A DNA stretch of 64,000 nucleotides. Source: Membranipora membranacea (taxonomy: Eukaryota; Bryozoa; Gymnolaemata; Cheilostomatida; Membraniporidae). Below the pieces are notes generated by a model that was not told where the DNA came from, did not search any database, and saw only the letters and a program-made list of their open reading frames with translations. Position numbers and translations under genes: made by a program. Positions 25,801-38,800 of this stretch are shown here, in pieces. Location: contig OU612068.1 in NCBI GenBank assembly GCA_914767715.1, forward strand, positions 31,620,001 to 31,684,000. The letters are read 5' to 3'. Numbering within the stretch: the first letter of the stretch is position 1; each line of letters opens with the position of its first letter.

Positions 25801-28800
25801 AGCATCAAAAGAGAAATGTTTATGCTCATAACTTCTCAGCTATTGAATTTATCATCAAACGCCACTATCAAAACCTCGGAAATACTCTCTAGTCTAATGG
25901 AAGCTAATGTGTATAACATGTTGTTTAACATATTTTCAGTTTTTTGGCTGGAGAGGAGTGCATGTTTTGGACCACATAAAGCTAGTTTAGCATAAAAAAA
26001 TCCAAATATCTCAAGACGTAAAGCCATAATTAATAATCGCTTCTATCAAAATCTAGACAATCTCCTGCTGTTTATCATGTTGACAACAAATTTGACTGAC
26101 ATCTCTCTGAATTTCTGGATTTTGGCTGGAAAATTTTGACCTAAATTAGTTAAAATTTGGGTTATTATCTCTTACAGTTGTGGCAACCAGGATCTGTAAG
26201 CTGGTAAGATTATGGATGGAAGTGACATTACAAGACCAAAATGGTGTAATAAATTGGAAATTTTAGTTTCTGCATCATTGGGGTCACATGTTATGAGGGG
26301 TCAGAAATGGCCCTATTACTATTGCAAATATCAATTTCAAGTCTCGAAGACAGGAGGCCTAAAATCATAATGTTTCACAAAAATTTAACTCCTCCAGTTA
26401 TTGCCATGCCTCCTCTATATGGTGAAAGAATAAACTAATCAAATACCTCGAAAACAAGGCACAGAGGGCTCAATTTAAAAAGGGCACTTTTTGCCCCAAA
26501 ATGAACTTCCAGAGGTCACTGCGACTCAACATCAAATATTTGGGAGGTTTCAAATGTGAAAATAACTATTAGACATGATCACCAATACAATATTAAAAAG
26601 ATTTAAAAAGCGATATATCACGTTAATCAAGGACCCAATATTGTTTGGGGTCAGGATTCAGTGACATTTATTTGCCATCAAATATCCAGGATGCCATTAC
26701 TACCTGAGACTAAACACAGTAATCGCCTTGGATATCACATAACAAACCTTTAGGAACCTTTTGGAGTGTTGTAATGAGAAAAGGTTGACCAAAAGGAAGC
26801 ACAGTACCAAGTTCTGAGGCAAATGTATCCCCAGAGCAACAAGCCAGTGCTGACAGCACACCGATACTCCACCATGAGGCAGCATAAAACCTCTCAAAAT
26901 CTATAGGCGTCTCTGTACAGCCGACATCAAGGTAATAGAACATTGCTAGTTGTGTAGCCACACCACCGTTACATAGCACCTGTACCCAATTTCTGGCACT
27001 GGCTAAAAAAAAAAAATATCTGGATTACAGTAAAGGATGCTGCCATGAAATAGTTAATATGGAATATTGCGCACTGCATATCTGAGTAACAAAAGACCTA
27101 CCATACCTGAACTATATATATTTAATAAATAAGATTTTACAAAGCGACAGTCGGGTCATACCTTCATCAGCATTTTTCTCAAAAGTAGATTTCTCTTTGA
27201 GTCTGAACTTGGTGGCTTTAGATGCAAGCAGGTAGAATGAAAGCATCGATAATAGGAAGCAGTAGCTTATCAAACACATCAGCCATCCTATCACCAAGGC
27301 TACATAATATATTATAGAGTCACAATCATGAGATGGGATTATGTAGGTGCTATAATATGCTCCAATTGCACATTTACGATCAAAATAAACCTTTTTTCAA
27401 TCATGATGGCATCCTGTCACAAAAAAAGAAAGTTTAATTATCATAACAATATAGACCTAGTAAGGCTGTTATTGATTGCTATCAAGCAGCACACAAATCA
27501 AGGGAAACAACTTTATGTGTAAAAGCAAGGAGTAACAGCCCTGTTACTCCTTGGTCAAAGTAACAGAGAGAGAGAGAGGGAGGCTCCAATTGGTTACTAC
27601 AGCGATGTATTTTGAAAGTGGTTGACAATAATTTGAGATAAAAAAGCATCACAAACAACTGAAAGTCTATCTTGATTGTCCTAGCTGTTAAAGTGAGGTA
27701 GCAACTCACCTGCAAATGCTCCTGAGAAAGTCAGGCTCCTCTTCTTTATTCCATGATATGCCAGGTATATGGGAATGATGATGGAGAGTATATACTTTGT
27801 CGGGCTGACTGGATGGTAGAGAGCTACAGATAAGAATGAAGAAATAAGTAAAGAGAGTAAAACAAATTCACATCCGATGTGTCTGATAAATTGTAAAATA
27901 TTTTAAAACTTTAACCAGAGCACCCTACATAAACACTTTTATTTCTCAGAAAATGACAAACACATACATACACTCAATTTATTTTATCATATTCAGACAA
28001 CTAGAATCAGATACTTGACAATCAGTCACTGCCTACAGTCATAAGCTTCCATCACTATAAAACTTGACTAGACAATGACCACCTAATGAGCGCCTGTATT
28101 AAAGGCAGCAACAACAGAACATCCATTTGCCGAGCAATAATAGACCAATAATGCAAGCTTAGTGCAGGACAGCCAAGAGACAACATACCTTTCCATTTCG
28201 TATGAAACTTTTCAAATGAATCAGCCCGGTCTTTATTTCTATTTATACAAATTTTTTACCCTCATTTCAATGCGTTTAACTAAGCAATCAGGATGGATTT
28301 TTCAGGACAATAGGCATACTTTGGCCTCAGCTTCAGGGTGGTTTTAGCCTTTGTGCAAGCAAGTTGGTGCAGCCAGGGAGGGTGGGTGGTGCAGCATAGT
28401 GTAAAGTGGTTATTCGAGAACTGTTTTATCATCATCTATTGTGATTAAATTTCAGAAAGCTGCACCCCAATTCATTTAAAGACTCACAAATGTTACAAAT
28501 TATGCCTGTAGATGTGCTTAATGGCAGACAGCAACTGAAAGAGCCCCTCAGATTAGTGCCAGGTTAAATATGCCTGGATCAGTTTAGTGCTGCAGATTTT
28601 GTTATAAAAATAATCATTATCAATGTACATCGCCATTGAAGCCTGAGTCCTTGTTGCTCTGTGAGATGGTGACATCTCAACTAACTGTTTTTCCGAGCCA
28701 AGTACTAGTGTTATTAAAAAGTGTATGCATGTTTACTATCAGGATGTAAAGGAAGGCGGTCAGGCAGAAGTTGAGGCACACTTGGCAAAAGTGTACGGTA

Positions 28801-31800
28801 ACAAGAGATGGGTGATATCAAGCTTGGAGAAGTTGCGCAGGTAGTTACCAAGGCACATGCCAAAAGTGAGCCAGGCATTAATGGCATCAGTTATAAGCTA
28901 TACAAGAAATGTCCAGGCACACTTGAGATCTTGACAAAAGTGCTCAACCAAATCTGGAAGTCTGGCAAGATCCCATATGAGTGGTGTTATGCGAATGGTG
29001 TGTATATACCGAAAGAGGATAAGGCGGAGGTCCTAGGGCAGTTTAGACCAATATCACTGCTAAATGTAGAAGGCACGATATTCTTCAGCATTCTGGCAAA
29101 ACGCCTGACAGATTATCTCATGAATAATGGATTCATTGATCCATCAGTTCAGAAGGCAGGCATCCCAGGATTCCCTGGATATCCTGAGCATGTGAGCATG
29201 ATTCGGTCAGCAATAAAATCTGCTAAACAAGCTAAATCAAACCTTGAGGTAATCTGGTTGGATTTGGCCAACGCCTATGGTTCTGTACCGCACAGCATAA
29301 TTGACCTCGCACTATCACACTTCTGGGTGCCCGATAGGCTAAGGGTTATGGTTGAGCGCTACTATAAAAAGTTCAAAATGCGATTCACTACTAAGAACTT
29401 TACCACGAGTTGGCAAGAGCTGGCAGAAGGAATCCCTATGGAATGTGCTATATCACCTTTGCTATTCGTTATGGTGATGGAGATAGTTATACGGAATTCA
29501 CAAGGCAGTGTGAATGGGATCCAGGTTGCGGATAACCAGATACCACCGCCGATGAGGGCCTTTATGGATGACATTACAATAATATCACCAGTCAAGGCTC
29601 AGGTTGTAGCTTCAATCGATAGACTGCATGAGTTGATAGAGAGATGTGCGATGCGATTCAAACCTAGCAAGAGCCGGTCCTTGTCTTTGTGTAAAGGCAA
29701 ACCTGTACCAAATACCTACTTCATAGGAACAGAGCGTATTCCCACGCTTGCAGAGCAGCCTGTGCAGAGCAGCCTGTGCAGAGCAGCCTGTGCAGAGCAG
29801 CCTGTGCAGAGCAGCCTGTGCAGAGCTTAGGAAGATGGTATAGTTTACCGATCACAGACAGGTTTCCCGGAAACGAGGTGAAAAAAACAACACATTACAG
29901 GGCTGGACGCGATTGAAAAATGTGGTCTGTCTGGTAAATACAAAGCCTGGATTCTCAACTTTGCACTCATGCCTCGAATTCTGTGGCCTCTGACAGTTTA
30001 TGATATTCCGCTTACACCAGTTGAGAGAATGGAGCAAATGATTAACAAGCACATGCGCAAGTGGCTCGGAGTTCCAAGGAGCTTCAACATTAATGCACTG
30101 TATGCCAGTTTGTTTACTCTTTCACTACCTATGAAATCGCTTGTGGAAGAGTACAAAACATCAAAAGCGAGACTGGATATGATGTTGAACGAGTCACCAG
30201 ACCAGGTGATAAGGGAATGTGCTCCAACACTTGACACTGGTAAAAAGTGGTCTGTCACAGAGACTGTCAGAGATGCCAAATCTCGACTGGAGATAAGTGA
30301 GATTGTGGGTGCTGTGACAACTGCACGTCATGGCACCGGCTGGGAAGCAAACCGGTGGTTCTCAAAGGAAAGCCCAAATGTTAGACGGGAGATGGTAGTT
30401 GATGAGGTGCGCAAGATGGAAGAGGAGCGCCGCCAGACACAAGCTGTAGACCAAGCCCAACAAGGCAGGTGGACTTGTTGGGAGTCTGTTGAGCAGCGTC
30501 AGCTCAAATGGACAGAAATGTGGGCGATGGAGCCACAAAGGATCAGCTTTCTGGTTGGTGCAGCTTATGATCAACTACCGACCCCGGCGAACCTGGAACG
30601 CTGGAATTTGACCGAGACCTCGAAATGCGCCGAGTGCTCGGCCAAGGGCACACTTCGACATATTCTGTCGAATTGCCCGCAGTGCCTGGGAAGATACACG
30701 TATAGACATAATCAAGTCCTGAAAGTGTTGTGTAAATATGTCACGGATAAGTGTGAATATGCTAATGGTGGTGAAGCGCGTGAAAAGATTTTACTGACTT
30801 TGAGAAGAGTTTTGCTGAGCCTTGTGACATTTAGACATGCCAGTTTTCTTAGCCTTATCTCAAAGGCCCCTTTTTTGTTTTGGGCCTTTGAGATAAGGCT
30901 CACTTTTCTGATGTTTTGATCATGCCATGAGTGGGAATGAAGGATGGTTCTATGTTCTGGACAAAGAAAATTGCACTTGTGGTGCTTATTTTGAGGTTTG
31001 GCTGTTCTTATGCTTAGCAAGGTGATTTTCAAATTATTGCTTCTCTGTTGATGCATTGTGCATAGAAACCCTTGCAAAATACGACACAATACATCATAAT
31101 CCAATTAAATCTAATCTGCAGTGCGATTATATTGATAAACAGCCAAGGTTTTGTGAAGCAAATAAATGTTCCAAAAGCAATCTTTCAATACACACCCTCA
31201 TTGAACCCCTGACGGCAGTTGCATGTGTTTTGCTTAACTTGGTAGGTTGCTGACGGGGTCATAAGTTTATGAAAATATTCCTTGTTTGTTTTTGTTGATG
31301 GTTTAACCTTGGTTTATCGTTAGATTTCCAAGTGTTTTTGTTGTGCATTTTTGGTCAATAATCACGTTGTTCGTATATCCATAGCTTATGTTTCCCGTAA
31401 ATCTTTCTTAGGATCCTAGCCTTGTTCAAAGTTCAAGCCAAGATGACTTTCCATGTATTGGATATCTGTGACGTCATGTTGTGCTTGCAAGCCCAGCGGG
31501 CTTTCCTGCCAGCTATCACTGCATTACCTTTTCTTGATTGGATTTAACTGTCTTTGTTTGTGGGTCTATCACTTAAATGAAGGAATAATAAGGGCAAGGA
31601 GGGGATGGAGAAATAAAAGAAAAAATTCTGGTGATCAGTCTTGGGCCACTAGGTTTTTATTTTACCAATGTAAAATAAAACCAAGGTAAAAAAAATAAGT
31701 TTTCATTTTACCAATGTCCAGTATCAAAAACCCAATATATGATACTGGAGGTTGGCATGATAAGGACATGCAAGGACCAGGACCTATCAATTGTCATACT

Positions 31801-31948
31801 AACAAACTATCTTTATTTACCAACCAGTACCTGCTGTATCCAATTGAGGGTCTCCATGACCTTGTGAGTGGATGACAAGGCACACAAGCCATGCAGTAAG
31901 TGTTACAGGTGCAACTATATAAAGAAGCACAACTGCCCCTAGTGTCAT
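22849..31948 (-). CDS. TMEM19: TMEM19 orthologue, multi-pass membrane protein (DUF92 family)
   Basis: Six exons in transcript order: 31831-31948, 27710-27823, 27162-27299, 26748-27002, 23973-24188, 22849-23036. All junctions are GT-AG after one base of a codon, and the sum is 1029 bases or 342 residues, close to the vertebrate length. The whole protein is hydrophobic with several membrane segments. Family landmarks are RNWVQVLCNGGVATQLA, CCSGDTFASELG, the KVPKGTNGGVSVAGTLAS junction, DSILGATVQFSG and a C-terminal LDNHAVNLLSSAL. It belongs to the DUF92/TMEM19 family of integral membrane proteins, whose biochemical activity is not established. The Met at 31948 is preceded in frame by a stop with no other ATG between, so it is the likely start unless a further 5' exon exists. 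The introns are heavily loaded with mobile elements. Confidence 0.93.
23111..23314 (-). mobile_element. tRNA-derived SINE, copy 1
   Basis: Read on the minus strand it starts at 23314 with GGAGTAGGAGGTGGCTCAGT. It has an A-box-like GGCTCAGTGGTTAGAGCGCC and a B-box-like GGTTCGGATCC, followed by an unrelated body of about 125 bp. It is similar to the copy at 24531-24736. The orientation is the same as the host gene TMEM19 (intron 5). Confidence 0.8.
24531..24736 (-). mobile_element. tRNA-derived SINE, copy 2
   Basis: On the minus strand the element begins at 24736 with GGAGTAGGAGGTAGCTCAGT. The A-box is TAGCTCAGTTGGTTAGAGC and the B-box is GGTTCGAATCC, a near-canonical internal RNA polymerase III promoter. 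A short body follows whose sequence (ACCCCCAGGTGTGCTCCGAC) is shared with copy 1. The tRNA-like head has a stem with a TGC-containing loop, but the body and the second copy argue against a true tRNA gene. It lies in intron 4 of TMEM19. Confidence 0.85.
25161..25508. repeat. 116-bp tandem repeat, three copies
   Basis: Units start with AGATTAATGCTGAAACAG at 25161, 25277 and 25393, spaced exactly 116 bp. They differ by only a few bases, so this is a young local duplication. It lies in intron 4 of TMEM19 and abuts the terminal-inverted-repeat element that begins near 25506. Confidence 0.9.
25506..26627. mobile_element. 1.1-kb non-autonomous DNA transposon with terminal inverted repeats
   Basis: The left end ATTAACGTGATATATCGC (25506 onward, continuing CTTTT) is repeated in inverted orientation at the right end, finishing at 26627. 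About 22 of 23 terminal bases match. There is no transposase-like reading frame inside. The interior is AT-rich. It sits in intron 4 of TMEM19, ending 121 bp before the exon-4 donor. The superfamily is not assignable from what I can see. Confidence 0.7.
28740..30930 (+). mobile_element. decayed non-LTR retrotransposon in TMEM19 intron 1 (antisense to the gene)
   Basis: A reverse transcriptase is readable from 28808: FRPISLLNVEG at about 29042, DLANAYGSVPHS at about 29263, and catalytic FMDD at about 29561. A downstream segment from 29969 to 30919 carries a C-x2-C...H...C zinc-knuckle-like pattern (CAECSAKGTLRHILSNC at about 30625). The two parts are separated by an expansion of a 14-bp repeat (GCAGAGCAGCCTGT, about 29752-29826), a stop at 29828-29830, a further in-frame TGA in the linker and frame changes, so it cannot encode one protein. 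The 5' end is missing or unrecognised. A strong hairpin lies near the 3' end. A full 5' exon of TMEM19 upstream shows that the gene tolerates it as intronic sequence. Confidence 0.85.
30851..30900 (+). repeat. 19-bp stem hairpin at LINE 3' end
   Basis: AGCCTTATCTCAAAGGCCC (30851-30869) and its exact reverse complement (30882-30900) flank a 12-base T-rich loop. The hairpin lies at the end of the second LINE open frame. Stem-loops near the 3' end are recognised by the reverse transcriptase in some LINE clades. That role is inference here. Confidence 0.85.
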
Positions 31949-32889
31949 GAACTCAATTATGTCTTGTCTACTATCAACCAAAATATCATAAAATGTTGTT
32001 TATTGTGAAGGTAATGAAGTTTCTTTCTGAGCCAAAGTGAAAGTGAAACCAACGAAAGAGAATTCTTTATGACCTCCCACCTCAAAGGAAATTTAAATAC
32101 ATTGACCAATCACATCTACTTGAAAATAGACTACCCAATCATATAGTGGCTTAGGTCACATGGTTCTACTGATCACATGGGTTGTTGCAAAATAAAAACC
32201 CCCAACGAAAGATAAATTCTAGTAAAAAGAAGCTTGCAGCAATCAAAGAAGGAAGTCACCTTTTTTAGTTGATCCTTCTTCCTAGGTTGCACCCACCCAT
32301 ATACTATTTGTCACTGGTAGCCAGAGTGGAAGTAAGTGTGCATTGTTATTGTTGGTTTATAGAAGTACAGTAGAGTAGTTTGTTTGAAATTGAGAGGAGC
32401 TGAGCTTTCATTGAATTGATTGATCCATTTGTTTGAATCCGAGACAGAGATACTTTTTACTCCTTGCTTTTATGATTGGAATAATTAAAAAATAGAAATA
32501 TGTTGCAACCAATGCAATTGACTGTAGTAAGTGAAGTTGATATTCTTGGTGCAATGCAATTTTCAATGAGAATGGTTCTCCCTGGTTCAAGGAGCTCCTT
32601 TTGTTGTGCGATGCTGATTGATACTACTGAATGATCATAACAGGGGTTAATCCTTGGTTCAACAGCGATTCTTTCCTCGCTTCTCAGTTTGTCTGAAGAC
32701 AATCACATCGGGGAGTCCCGAACTCCATGGTCACATCAAGGAGTTGGTATTATCACGGGTAAAATAAATTAGGATCATGATATAGAAAGCTGTGGAATTT
32801 CTTCAACATTGTGCATTCTTGTTGTCAAATCCACCAGTGAGTGACCACGATATTCCCAATAATGTTTTTTATCATACATTTTTAGAGCG
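31949..32889. promoter_or_regulatory. divergent intergenic region between TMEM19 and progranulin
   Basis: 941 bp separate the TMEM19 start codon (minus) and the progranulin start codon (plus). Two CCAAT boxes (32106-32110 and 32135-32139) and two CACATG E-box-like motifs (32157-32162 in GGTCACATGG, 32174-32179 in GATCACATGG) cluster 160-230 bp upstream of TMEM19. An acceptor-like TTTTTAG just before the progranulin ATG suggests that gene has a 5' non-coding exon in this interval. A shared bidirectional promoter is inference. Confidence 0.4.
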
Positions 32890-35800
32890 ATGAGGTTGAG
32901 AGCTTTGGTCGCCGTGTTTCTGGTGATCTCTGTATGCGAGGTTGCAGGTATTGGAAATGATTTGAAGACGCTATTCTCTATGCTTGGTGATAGATGTGAA
33001 AGTGGTCAAACTTCTTGCGAAACCCAAAGTGGCTTAAGTTGCTGTCAGTTCCCATTGGTATGTGAATCTGATTTGTGTGTTTAATTTAACATCAATCGCA
33101 TACCTCCACAACCTTCATAACTTTGCTTGTAATTATAGACCCATGATCACCAATTATATTAATACATCAGTCAGCCCGTGGCGCCTATGTTGATAACGGT
33201 ACTGTCTCGAATGCCACTCATCTACTGTTTCCCTTTAAAGTCTAGAACTTATACATCTTCTTGCTAGATATTATCCATATTATATTTAGTTTTGGAAGAA
33301 CATTCGTTATACCAACCAAACAGTAGTGTTTATGATTGCTGTGGATTTGATTAGGTATTTGCCGCTTGACAAGGCTAGTATTTGCCCATAAAAGTATTTT
33401 TAAATTTACAATCTTTATACACTGGTTATAGTTTGTCTTGAGCGAATTTAAGTTAACATCATAAAGACATTAATGACGTTCAATATTTTTTAATTTATTT
33501 TCCTATATAACTTTAGCCGGTGGGTATATTTTTGCACAATGTGTAAATATGTTGTGCGTGTTGTTTTACAGGGTGTTTGCTGCGATGGAGGCCAAAGCTG
33601 CTGTCCTCTGGGTTTCTCATGTGCCGACAATGAGTGTGTCTCAAAGTATGGAAGATCTGAGGCTATACCTACTACAAGACTCACCGCACAGCGAACTGAT
33701 CTAGGCATGGACATCAGCCTACCTGAGTCAAAAACCACTAACTCAACATGCACCACCAAAACAGTATGTTAAACACTTTTTTGAAAATGAGAGGGTGAAT
33801 GTTGTTGAAAATTTCAGTTTTTTGAAAAAGGGCTATGTTCAGAACGCTAACAAAATTTCTTTTGATTAGTTTCTTGGAATGGCATATTTTTTATATTTGC
33901 CTAAATTGGTCCAGTAACATTCATTACTAAATCTACTTCTCTAACTGCTACCTGTGCATCCAGAATCAATTCTCTCATCTCTGCATAGTGTATTTGAAGT
34001 TCAAAAAAACTCATGCCGTGACTATGTGGGGAGGTGTTCTAGTCAGGCATGACATGGTGAATCTCTAGGGTATGGTCTGCTGCATTGTGTCATATGAGCA
34101 AATACTGGCCGGTATAGTTATCTTGTCTTATCTGTGAAGCATAGCGTCCTATTATACATGATTAATGTAAGATAATGTCATGTCACATGATAGGTTAAAA
34201 TTCATGGTCATGGATATAACTGGCAATCATCTAAGGGTTTCAGACAATGAACAAGAAGTGATAAGGCCGTTTATATTTTTGATGTGTTGACAGAAACCAA
34301 TAAATTAGGATAGGCTTGTGCAAAGATATTGGGCCCGGTGCTGTTTCATTAGGACAGGTTCTGAGACCCAATTTAATTTGACTTGAATGCATGGCTGTCT
34401 CCTATTGGAGTTACCTCCCCAGTGAGAGTGGTCTAGTCTCACTGTATGATCGGTCACTCTCTGAACTGTTACATAGATGTGAACTTTTCTCAGATTTATA
34501 TCAGATTAAAATTTATCTATTAACAGTGTAATTCTGAGCAGACGTGCTGTCATGATGACTGGGATTGCTGCCCTGAGCCTGAAGCTGTTTGCTGTAAGGA
34601 TAAAGGTCACTGCTGTCCTAAAGGATATATTTGTGATGATCAGCCGATGATATGTCGCTGGCCGGTATGTATCAACGCATCCAAAAATTAATCAAGCAAA
34701 TGAGGCTGCTTGGCTATTCTGTGGTTGAACCAACCTTTCCTCCCTGGTTGGACCATAGATAACCATCAAAATTTCAGACATGGATAAAAAGTGGTCAATG
34801 TTAGGTGATATGACATGGCATTTCTTTTGCATGCAGATCATCAAGATACATAGGTGATATTTTTAACTGAGCCAGTGGACGAAAGGTTGCAGATTACATT
34901 ACAAGTTTTTTAGATGTTGTATTTATTGATTGAATAAAGTGCAATTTTTGCACATTATGACTCAGGACTCCTGCTAACTCAGAAAAAAGGTGTTGGTCCC
35001 TTCAGTTTAATGTAGTTTCATTCATTGTGGTTCTCACCCATTTCTGAGTAGTATGTTACTTTGCATGGACCATAACAAGTTGTACATGCGAAAGTTGTAA
35101 AATTAATGTTTGATTGGTAAACCAAGAAGAAAATGAATTTTATATTATGCACAGTTGAAATTTGCGAACACAGTTGATTTTGTTAACAATAAGAAGGCCT
35201 ATTATGTAGATCAGTGTCCGCTAATGTATGTAAAGCAAACCTGTATTGTCTTCTCTTTGAAATTGAGTAAACAACTCCTCAGCATTCAGTCTGCTGTGGC
35301 AATATTGTCAGTAAGTGAGCTCAGGCCATGGAATGTGGCTGTTCCAATCTGAAATCAAACCTATTCCTCGATTGTATTGTAGACTGAATTTTTGTAAAAG
35401 CTTGATAGAATCGATTGCAAAATCATGCTTGACAACTACCATAACCATAGAAGTTCCAACCTGCGACAGCCTATATTAAAGAGTAGGACATTATAGTTTT
35501 TAATACATTTACAGCTGATAACTAATATTGAGACGTAGTGGCTATGATGTCTCAAACAGCTTGACTTGTAACGTCACTGTTGGAGTTTGGAAGATAATTG
35601 ATAAATAATCAATTTTAAACAAAAAGAACATGAAATCAGATACTTTACAGCTCGTTATTGATCTTTTCACTATAAACATTGTTACACAGGATGATGACCA
35701 TCAAGTAAAGACCATCCAGTACATAGAGAAACCCGTCCTGTGGGTTGTGAAATGTGACGACGAACACGAGTGTCCGGATAGTAATACCTGCTGTGAGATG

Positions 35801-38800
35801 GCTGATGGATCATGGGGTTGTTGTCCTGTAGCTGAAGCCACATGCTGTGATGATCATATACACTGCTGCGCAAAGGGGTCCACTTGTGACACCAAGCATG
35901 GAAGATGCGACTCAAAATCAGGTTTGTGATATAACTCTTGCATATCTGTCATCTAAAATACTTAGTCAAATCATACTAGATGAATTCACACGATCCATAA
36001 TTAAAGTTTCTCTTTTAACCACTTGTGTTGTATGGAGTGTACCAGCTCTCCTAGTGGAGGATTGATTTTCTCTAGGAGTGCCTATTAATCGCATAACTTT
36101 TGAACTCCTTGCATCTGTTAACCGATTGCACTTTACCTATTGCAGGTATGATGTCAGTTCCATGGGTGACTAAAACATCAGCAAAAAAGACCAAAATTGA
36201 AGTCAAAGCAGTTCAGTGCGATTTCACTCATGAATGCCAAACTGGAAGCACTTGCTGTAAACTCGCCAATGGACAATGGGGATGTTGCCCAGTTCCTAAT
36301 GCAGTCTGCTGTGCTGATCATGTCCACTGCTGTCCCAACGGCTACACCTGCCAATCTGGAACAGGTGAATGTACCAGAGGTATGTCCTCTATCCCGTGGC
36401 TGACCAAAGATGTAGCTGTCAAGTCTGGCAATGTTGAGGCTGTTCAGTGCGATTCTACCCATCAATGTCCAAGTGGAAACACTTGCTGTAAACTAGCCGG
36501 TGGACAATGGGGATGTTGCCCAGTTCCTAATGCTGTCTGTTGTGCTGATCGTGTCCACTGCTGTCCCAGTGGAAACACCTGCCAATCTGGAACAGGTGAA
36601 TGTATCAGAGGTATGTCCTCTATCCCATGGCTAACCAAAGATGTAGCTGTCAGGTCTGACAATGTTGAGGCTGTTCAGTGCGATTCTACCCATGAATGTC
36701 CAACTGGAAACACTTGCTGTAAACTAGCCGATGGACAATGGGGATGTTGCCCAGTTCCAAATGCTGTCTGTTGTACTGATCATGTCCATTGCTGCCCCAA
36801 TGGATACACCTGCCAATCTGGAACAGGTGAATGTACCAGAGGTATGTCCTCTATCCCATGGCTAACCAAAGATGTAGCTGTCAGGTCTGACAATGTTGAG
36901 GCTGTTCAGTGCGATTCTACCCATCAATGTCCAAGTGGAAACACTTGCTGTAAACTAGCCGGTGGGCAATGGGGATGTTGCCCAGTTCCTAATGCTGTCT
37001 GTTGTGCTGATCGTGTCCACTGCTGTCCCAGTGGAAACACCTGCCAATCTGGAACAGGTAAATGTATCAGAGGTATGTCCTCTATCCCATGGCTAACCAA
37101 AGATGTAGCTGTCAGGTCTGACAATGTTGAGGCTGTTCAGTGCGATTCTACCCATGAATGTCCAACTGGAAACACTTGCTGTAAACTAGCCGGTGGACAA
37201 TGGGGATGTTGCCCAGTTCCTAATGCTGTCTGTTGTGCTGATCGTGTCCACTGCTGTCCCAATGGCTACACCTGCCAATCTGGAACAGGTGAATGTACCA
37301 GAGGTATGTCTTCTATCCCATGGCTAACCAAAGATGTAGCTGTCAAGTCTGACAATGTTGAGGCTGTTCAGTGCGATTCTACCCATCAATGTCCAAGTGG
37401 AAACACTTGCTGTAAACTAGCCGGTGGACAATGGGGATGTTGCCCAGTTCCTAATGCTGTCTGTTGTGCTGATCGTATCCACTGCTGTCCCAGTGGAAAC
37501 ACCTGCCAATCTGGAACAGGTGAATGTATCAGAGGTATGTCCTCTATCCCATGGCTAACCAAAGATGTAGCTGTCAGGTCTGACAATGTTGAGGCTGTTC
37601 AGTGCGATTCTACCCATGAATGTCCAACTGGAAACACTTGCTGTAAACTAGCCGGTGGACAATGGGGATGTTGCCCAGTTCCTAATGCTGTCTGTTGTGC
37701 TGATCGTGTCCACTGCTGTCCCAATGGCTACACCTGCCAATCTGGAACAGGTGAATGTACCAGAGGTATGTCTTCTATCCCATGGCTAACCAAAGATGTA
37801 GCTGTCAAGTCTGACAATGTTGAGGCTGTTCAGTGCGATTCTACCCATCAATGTCCAAGTGGAAACACTTGCTGTAAACTAGCCGGTGGACAATGGGGAT
37901 GTTGCCCAGTTCCTAATGCTGTCTGTTGTGCTGATCGTATCCACTGCTGTCCCAGTGGAAACACCTGCCAATCTGGAACAGGTGAATGTATCAGAGGTAT
38001 GTCCTCTATCCCATGGCTAACCAAAGAGGTAGCTGTCAGGTCTGACAATGTTGAGGCTGTTCAGTGCGATTCTACCCATGAATGTCCAACTGGAAACACT
38101 TGCTGTAAACTAGCCGGTGGACAATGGGGATGTTGCCCAGTTCCTAATGCAGTCTGCTGTGCTGATCATGTCCACTGCTGTCCCAATGGCTACACCTGCC
38201 AATCTGGAACAGGTGAATGTACCAGAGGTATGTCCTCTATCCCATGGCTGACCAAAGATGTAGCTGTCAAGTCTGACAATGTTGAGGCTGTTCAGTGCGA
38301 TTCTACCCATCATTGTCCGAGTGGAAACACTTGCTGTAAACTAGCCGGTGGACAATGGGGATGTTGCCCAGTTCCTAATGCTGTCTGTTGTGCTGATCGT
38401 GTCCACTGCTGTCCCAGTGGAAACACCTGCCAATCTGGAACAGGTGAATGTATCAGAGGTATGTCCTCTATCCCATGGCTAACCAAAGAGGTAGCTGTCA
38501 GGTCTGACAATGTTGAGGCTGTTCAGTGCGATTCTACCCATGAATGTCCAACTGGAAACACTTGCTGTAAACTAGCCGATGGACAATGGGGATGTTGCCC
38601 AGTTCCTAATGCAGTCTGCTGTGCTGATCATGTCCACTGCTGTCCCAATGGCTACACCTGCCAATCTGGAACAGGTGAATGTATCAGAGGTATGTCCTCT
38701 ATCCCATGGCTAACCAAAGAGGTAGCTGTCAGGTCTGACAATGTTGAGGCTGTTCAGTGCGATTCTACCCATGAATGTCCAACTGGAAACACTTGCTGTA

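Noticed and set aside
35630-35689. Upstream extension of progranulin exon 4 from an in-frame ATG
   Set aside because: A clear acceptor (TTACACAG at 35682-35689) restores the phase with exon 3; the extension is intron.
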